Shown here in pieces: positions 61,772 through 64,000 of a DNA stretch of 64,000 nt. Position 1 is the stretch's first letter. Each line of letters opens with the position of its first letter. The position numbers and the translations under genes are program-made. Source of the stretch: Leptotrichia hongkongensis (lineage in GTDB: Bacteria; Fusobacteriota; Fusobacteriia; Fusobacteriales; Leptotrichiaceae); assembly GCF_041538065.1 (NCBI RefSeq), contig NZ_JBGORW010000009.1, forward strand, positions 1 through 64,000. Direction: 5' to 3'. A model generated the notes under the pieces. It worked only from the letters and a program-made list of their open reading frames with translations, ran no database searches and had not been told where the DNA came from.

Positions 61772-63205
61772 CTATAATTTTGATTTTTTACGAAATATTT
61801 TTCTATCTTTCTTAAATTCCAAATATTGAAACATCATTGTCCGTAAGTATATCATTTGTTTTAAAATATACGTTCTGCTTTGCAAAGTTCCTTTTTCTTT
61901 TCCCAATTCAAAATGATAAATCGGGATGCTCGAAAAATTTCTTATTATGTTTACAAATTTTGAACTTGAAATTAACAATATCTGTTCATAGTTGCTATTA
62001 TCTTTTGTTATAATTTTTTTAAAGCTATTTAGATGTTCGACTCTCACTATTTCTAAAAAATTAAAGACTTTTCGTACTTTATTAAACGTCTTTAAAATCT
62101 GATTTTCTTCCAAATCAACTAAAACTAATGTTTTAATTTTAGGCATTTCATCTGGCCGTATATACTGTTTTACAAGTTTTTTATTTAACAAATTTTCATT
62201 TTCAAAATTTACAGATGATTCTGCAATACTATAAATCTCGATTTTATCTCTATCTCTTTTTTTCTTCACTTCTATTTTTTTAACTTCTACATTTTTTATA
62301 CTTTTTTCTAATTCTAAATCTTTATTAATCTGATTTAATATTTTTTCAGGATTTCTTTTCTTTCTGTGTAATTTTTTATAAAATATTGTAAGGAACTTGT
62401 AATTCATCTTTAGCTTTTCTCTTTTATAAATTTTATCCATCATTATAAAAAACTCTTTATTTTCATCAGTTTCTTTTATCTGGTAATTAAACTTTATATC
62501 TGGATTGTGTACATTTAAAATAAAATACATTAATATTGAATATTTTTCATCCATAGAAATTATATCTGTAAACTGTTCCATATAAATAAAAATAAGCTTT
62601 TTTATATATTTGATACTTTTTATTTTCAAAATTTCCTGAAGCATCTTAAAATAAAAATTTTCCTGATATGTACTTTTTCCAATATAAACCTTCTCCATCC
62701 TTCTCATTAGCATTTCCTTCAAATGATTTTCTCTCAGTTCTTTAAAATTATAATTCCTGCTTTCAAATAATTTTTCAAGATTTGTTGACTTTGCATATTC
62801 TGAATGCTTTATATTGTAAAGTTTCAAGATTTGTTTCAAATCATTCTGAATGTTTTTAGTATTTTCTTCAGTCCTTCTAATTTGTTTGTTAAATTTGTAA
62901 ATATTTAACTTTTCTTTTCCAAGAAGTAAAATAAGCAGGATAAATTCTCTTCTAAATGACATTTTCAAATTTATGCTTCTATCATTTACTTTAAATAAAC
63001 TTTCATAATATTTTCCAAAGTAATACAAATAATTTTTACTTTTATGTATTATTCCGTTATTATTTTCACGTAAAAAATTATTTACATGCTCAATTGTGTA
63101 ATCCAGCCTTTTAAATCCGTATCTTTCCTCCAGTTTTTTCCTATTAACAATTTTAAAATTTAAGACATCTTTCAACAAATCTGTTTCATTAAAATCAATT
63201 TCCAT
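61772..63205 (-). CDS. Possible BglG/Mga-like transcriptional regulator
   Basis: A 477-residue, basic, Lys/Ile-rich protein. The N-terminal 45 residues and the part around residues 85-130 (RREFILLILLLGKEKLNIYK followed by a helix with NIQNDLKQILKLYNI) look like two HTH domains of the Mga/BglG type. The middle is helical, as PRD-like regions are. The C-terminal part (about 355-430; TLVLVDLEENQILKTFNKV and YEQILLISS) resembles a PTS EIIB-like fold. No conserved PRD histidines can be confirmed. It lies upstream of pflB on the same strand. Confidence 0.5.
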   Translation of the reverse strand: MEIDFNETDLLKDVLNFKIVNRKKLEERYGFKRLDYTIEHVNNFLRENNNGIIHKSKNYLYYFGKYYESLFKVNDRSINLKMSFRREFILLILLLGKEKLNIYKFNKQIRRTEENTKNIQNDLKQILKLYNIKHSEYAKSTNLEKLFESRNYNFKELRENHLKEMLMRRMEKVYIGKSTYQENFYFKMLQEILKIKSIKYIKKLIFIYMEQFTDIISMDEKYSILMYFILNVHNPDIKFNYQIKETDENKEFFIMMDKIYKREKLKMNYKFLTIFYKKLHRKKRNPEKILNQINKDLELEKSIKNVEVKKIEVKKKRDRDKIEIYSIAESSVNFENENLLNKKLVKQYIRPDEMPKIKTLVLVDLEENQILKTFNKVRKVFNFLEIVRVEHLNSFKKIITKDNSNYEQILLISSSKFVNIIRNFSSIPIYHFELGKEKGTLQSRTYILKQMIYLRTMMFQYLEFKKDRKIFRKKSKL

Positions 63206-63236
63206 TGATTATTTTCACCCCATAATTATTATTCAC

Positions 63237-63259
63237 CTTGTAATACCGATAATTACAAG
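63237..63259. promoter_or_regulatory. Palindrome upstream of the BglG/Mga-like gene
   Basis: CTTGTAAT (63237-63244) and ATTACAAG (63252-63259) are perfect inverted repeats around a 7-nt centre (ACCGATA), 32 bp before the gene. Likely an operator, possibly autoregulatory. Confidence 0.5.
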
Positions 63260-63659
63260 CATTTTCATAATAACAATTATGAGTTTATTTTTTTAGACGA
63301 GATTTTTGATTTTCTTGTTTGATAAAAACACCCTTTAAATACTGGGTTTGAACGATTTATAAAAATTAATTTAAAATTAAATGATGATAATTATAATTCA
63401 AAAAATATACTTTAAAAATACTGAATTTATTAATTAAATAAACACTAATAATTTTCAAAATCTATGATTTTTTTTGTAAAAAAATAAAATTTATCAATAT
63501 TCCAGTTAAACACTAGATTAAATCAGATTTTGAAATAATTTATACATTAATCCATTAATTATAATAACTTATTTTTTGACTAAATCTCTATACAAAAATT
63601 TTTACAAAGCAAAAAATAGATTTTAAATTTTATAAAATGATGTATAATAGTAAAACTTA
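63260..63659. other. AT-rich intergenic stretch
   Basis: About 400 bp of very AT-rich DNA with no supported gene. A small hairpin CATAAT/ATTATG followed by T (about 63266-63295) is the only clear structure. Confidence 0.4.
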
Positions 63660-63753
63660 TTTAAAACCAAACTCAAAAGCTATGACTATTTTACTCAAAC
63701 CATAAATTTATATAATTTTAGCAGTTTAATTTAAAATAGGTTTGAGTATATCT
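63660..63753. repeat. Dispersed element B, copy 2
   Basis: Matches 16910-17001 almost throughout, in the same orientation, including TACTCAAACC and GGTTTGAGTA inverted repeats and TTTAGCAGTTTAATTT. Confidence 0.65.
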
Positions 63754-63799
63754 TTGAATACGAAACTATTCATAAGTGAAATTTAAATATAACAAAAAT

Positions 63800-63823
63800 C
63801 CCCTAATCTTAATTGACTAGGGG
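63800..63823 (-). terminator. Terminator of the partial gene at the right edge
   Basis: CCCCTA (63800-63805) pairs with TAGGGG (63818-63823), with ATTTTTG following on the minus strand. Confidence 0.75.
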
Positions 63824-63831
63824 TATTTATT

Positions 63832-64000
63832 TTAAAATTTTTGAAATAATTTTGAAATTTCAGATTTTTTCTGTTCCAGCCGATCTTCCAGCTCATTCAT
63901 CCACACCAGCGGATCTTTAGGATTTACGAGCCTTTTTATATTATCTCGATTTTTTTCTTCATCAAACCAGATAAGTTTCGTAATCGCTCCAGCTCCAATT
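63832..64000 (-). CDS. 3' end of a gene, product unknown
   Basis: The last 55 codons of a minus-strand gene whose start lies to the right of the window. The visible end contains ITKLIWFDEEKNRDNIKRLV, NPKDPLVWMNELEDRLEQKK and LFQKF before TAA. It is charged and probably a coiled helix at the end. No family recognised. A terminator follows at 63800-63823. Confidence 0.75.
   Translation of the reverse strand, partial: IGAGAITKLIWFDEEKNRDNIKRLVNPKDPLVWMNELEDRLEQKKSEISKLFQKF

Noticed and set aside
63345..63362. GGGTTTGAACGATT, similar to a tRNA T-loop
   Set aside because: No acceptor, D or anticodon stems can be built around it.

Overview
The window looks like chromosomal DNA of a Leptotrichia species (Fusobacteriota), close to L. 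buccalis. It is very AT-rich and encodes diderm outer-membrane machinery (BamA, a TamB-like protein, LpxD, a FadL-type porin, TonB/ExbBD). It also carries fermentative enzymes (PflB/PflA), split transketolase, and a type VI-A Cas13a protein that, from memory, closely resembles the L. buccalis enzyme in length and sequence. No rRNA or tRNA gene was recognised.

Layout. 1-8.5 kb: a secreted cyclophilin, ppaC and an AddB/AddA-type helicase-nuclease pair. 8.6-14 kb: the defence island. In transcription order (minus strand) it reads hicA toxin, CRISPR array 2, hicB antitoxin, cas13a, CRISPR array 1, terminator. The two halves of a HicAB module are therefore separated by a CRISPR array. A near-perfect 16-nt anti-repeat lies between cas13a and array 1. 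No cas1 or cas2 is present in the window. 14-25 kb: secG, tpiA, a Crp-type regulator, a structured small RNA that is probably 6S RNA, tgt, tatD, luxS, ddl, hslO and a GNAT-type toxin-antitoxin candidate. 25-33 kb: an envelope operon tamB-bamA-lpxD. 33-37 kb: an Nramp-like transporter, pxpB, pxpC and a biotin carboxyl carrier protein, without pxpA or accC. 37-42.6 kb: a FadL-like porin, exbB-exbD-tonB and an aminopeptidase P-family peptidase. 42.9-47 kb: a cluster resembling orphan polymorphic-toxin immunity genes (DUF4240, YukJ/DUF2278, Imm49-like, lipoprotein, membrane protein). 47-58 kb: folC, rpsP, a DUF441 protein, a transketolase/GPH-transporter/hydrolase group, tmcAL, a glutamine amidotransferase, an exported 2H-phosphoesterase and a thioredoxin-like protein. 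58-64 kb: pflA, pflB, a BglG/Mga-like regulator and the 3' end of one more gene.

Five intergenic regions (about 17.1, 18.7, 42.7, 49.9 and 59.0 kb) carry copies of one dispersed, structured element of 240-460 bp. Its central hairpin changes sequence between copies but keeps its pairing. Another element occurs twice (about 16.95 and 63.7 kb). The observations most worth following are the hicA/array/hicB/cas13a arrangement with its anti-repeat, and the dispersed hairpin element. Gene calls rest on motif recognition and remembered family features, not on database searches.
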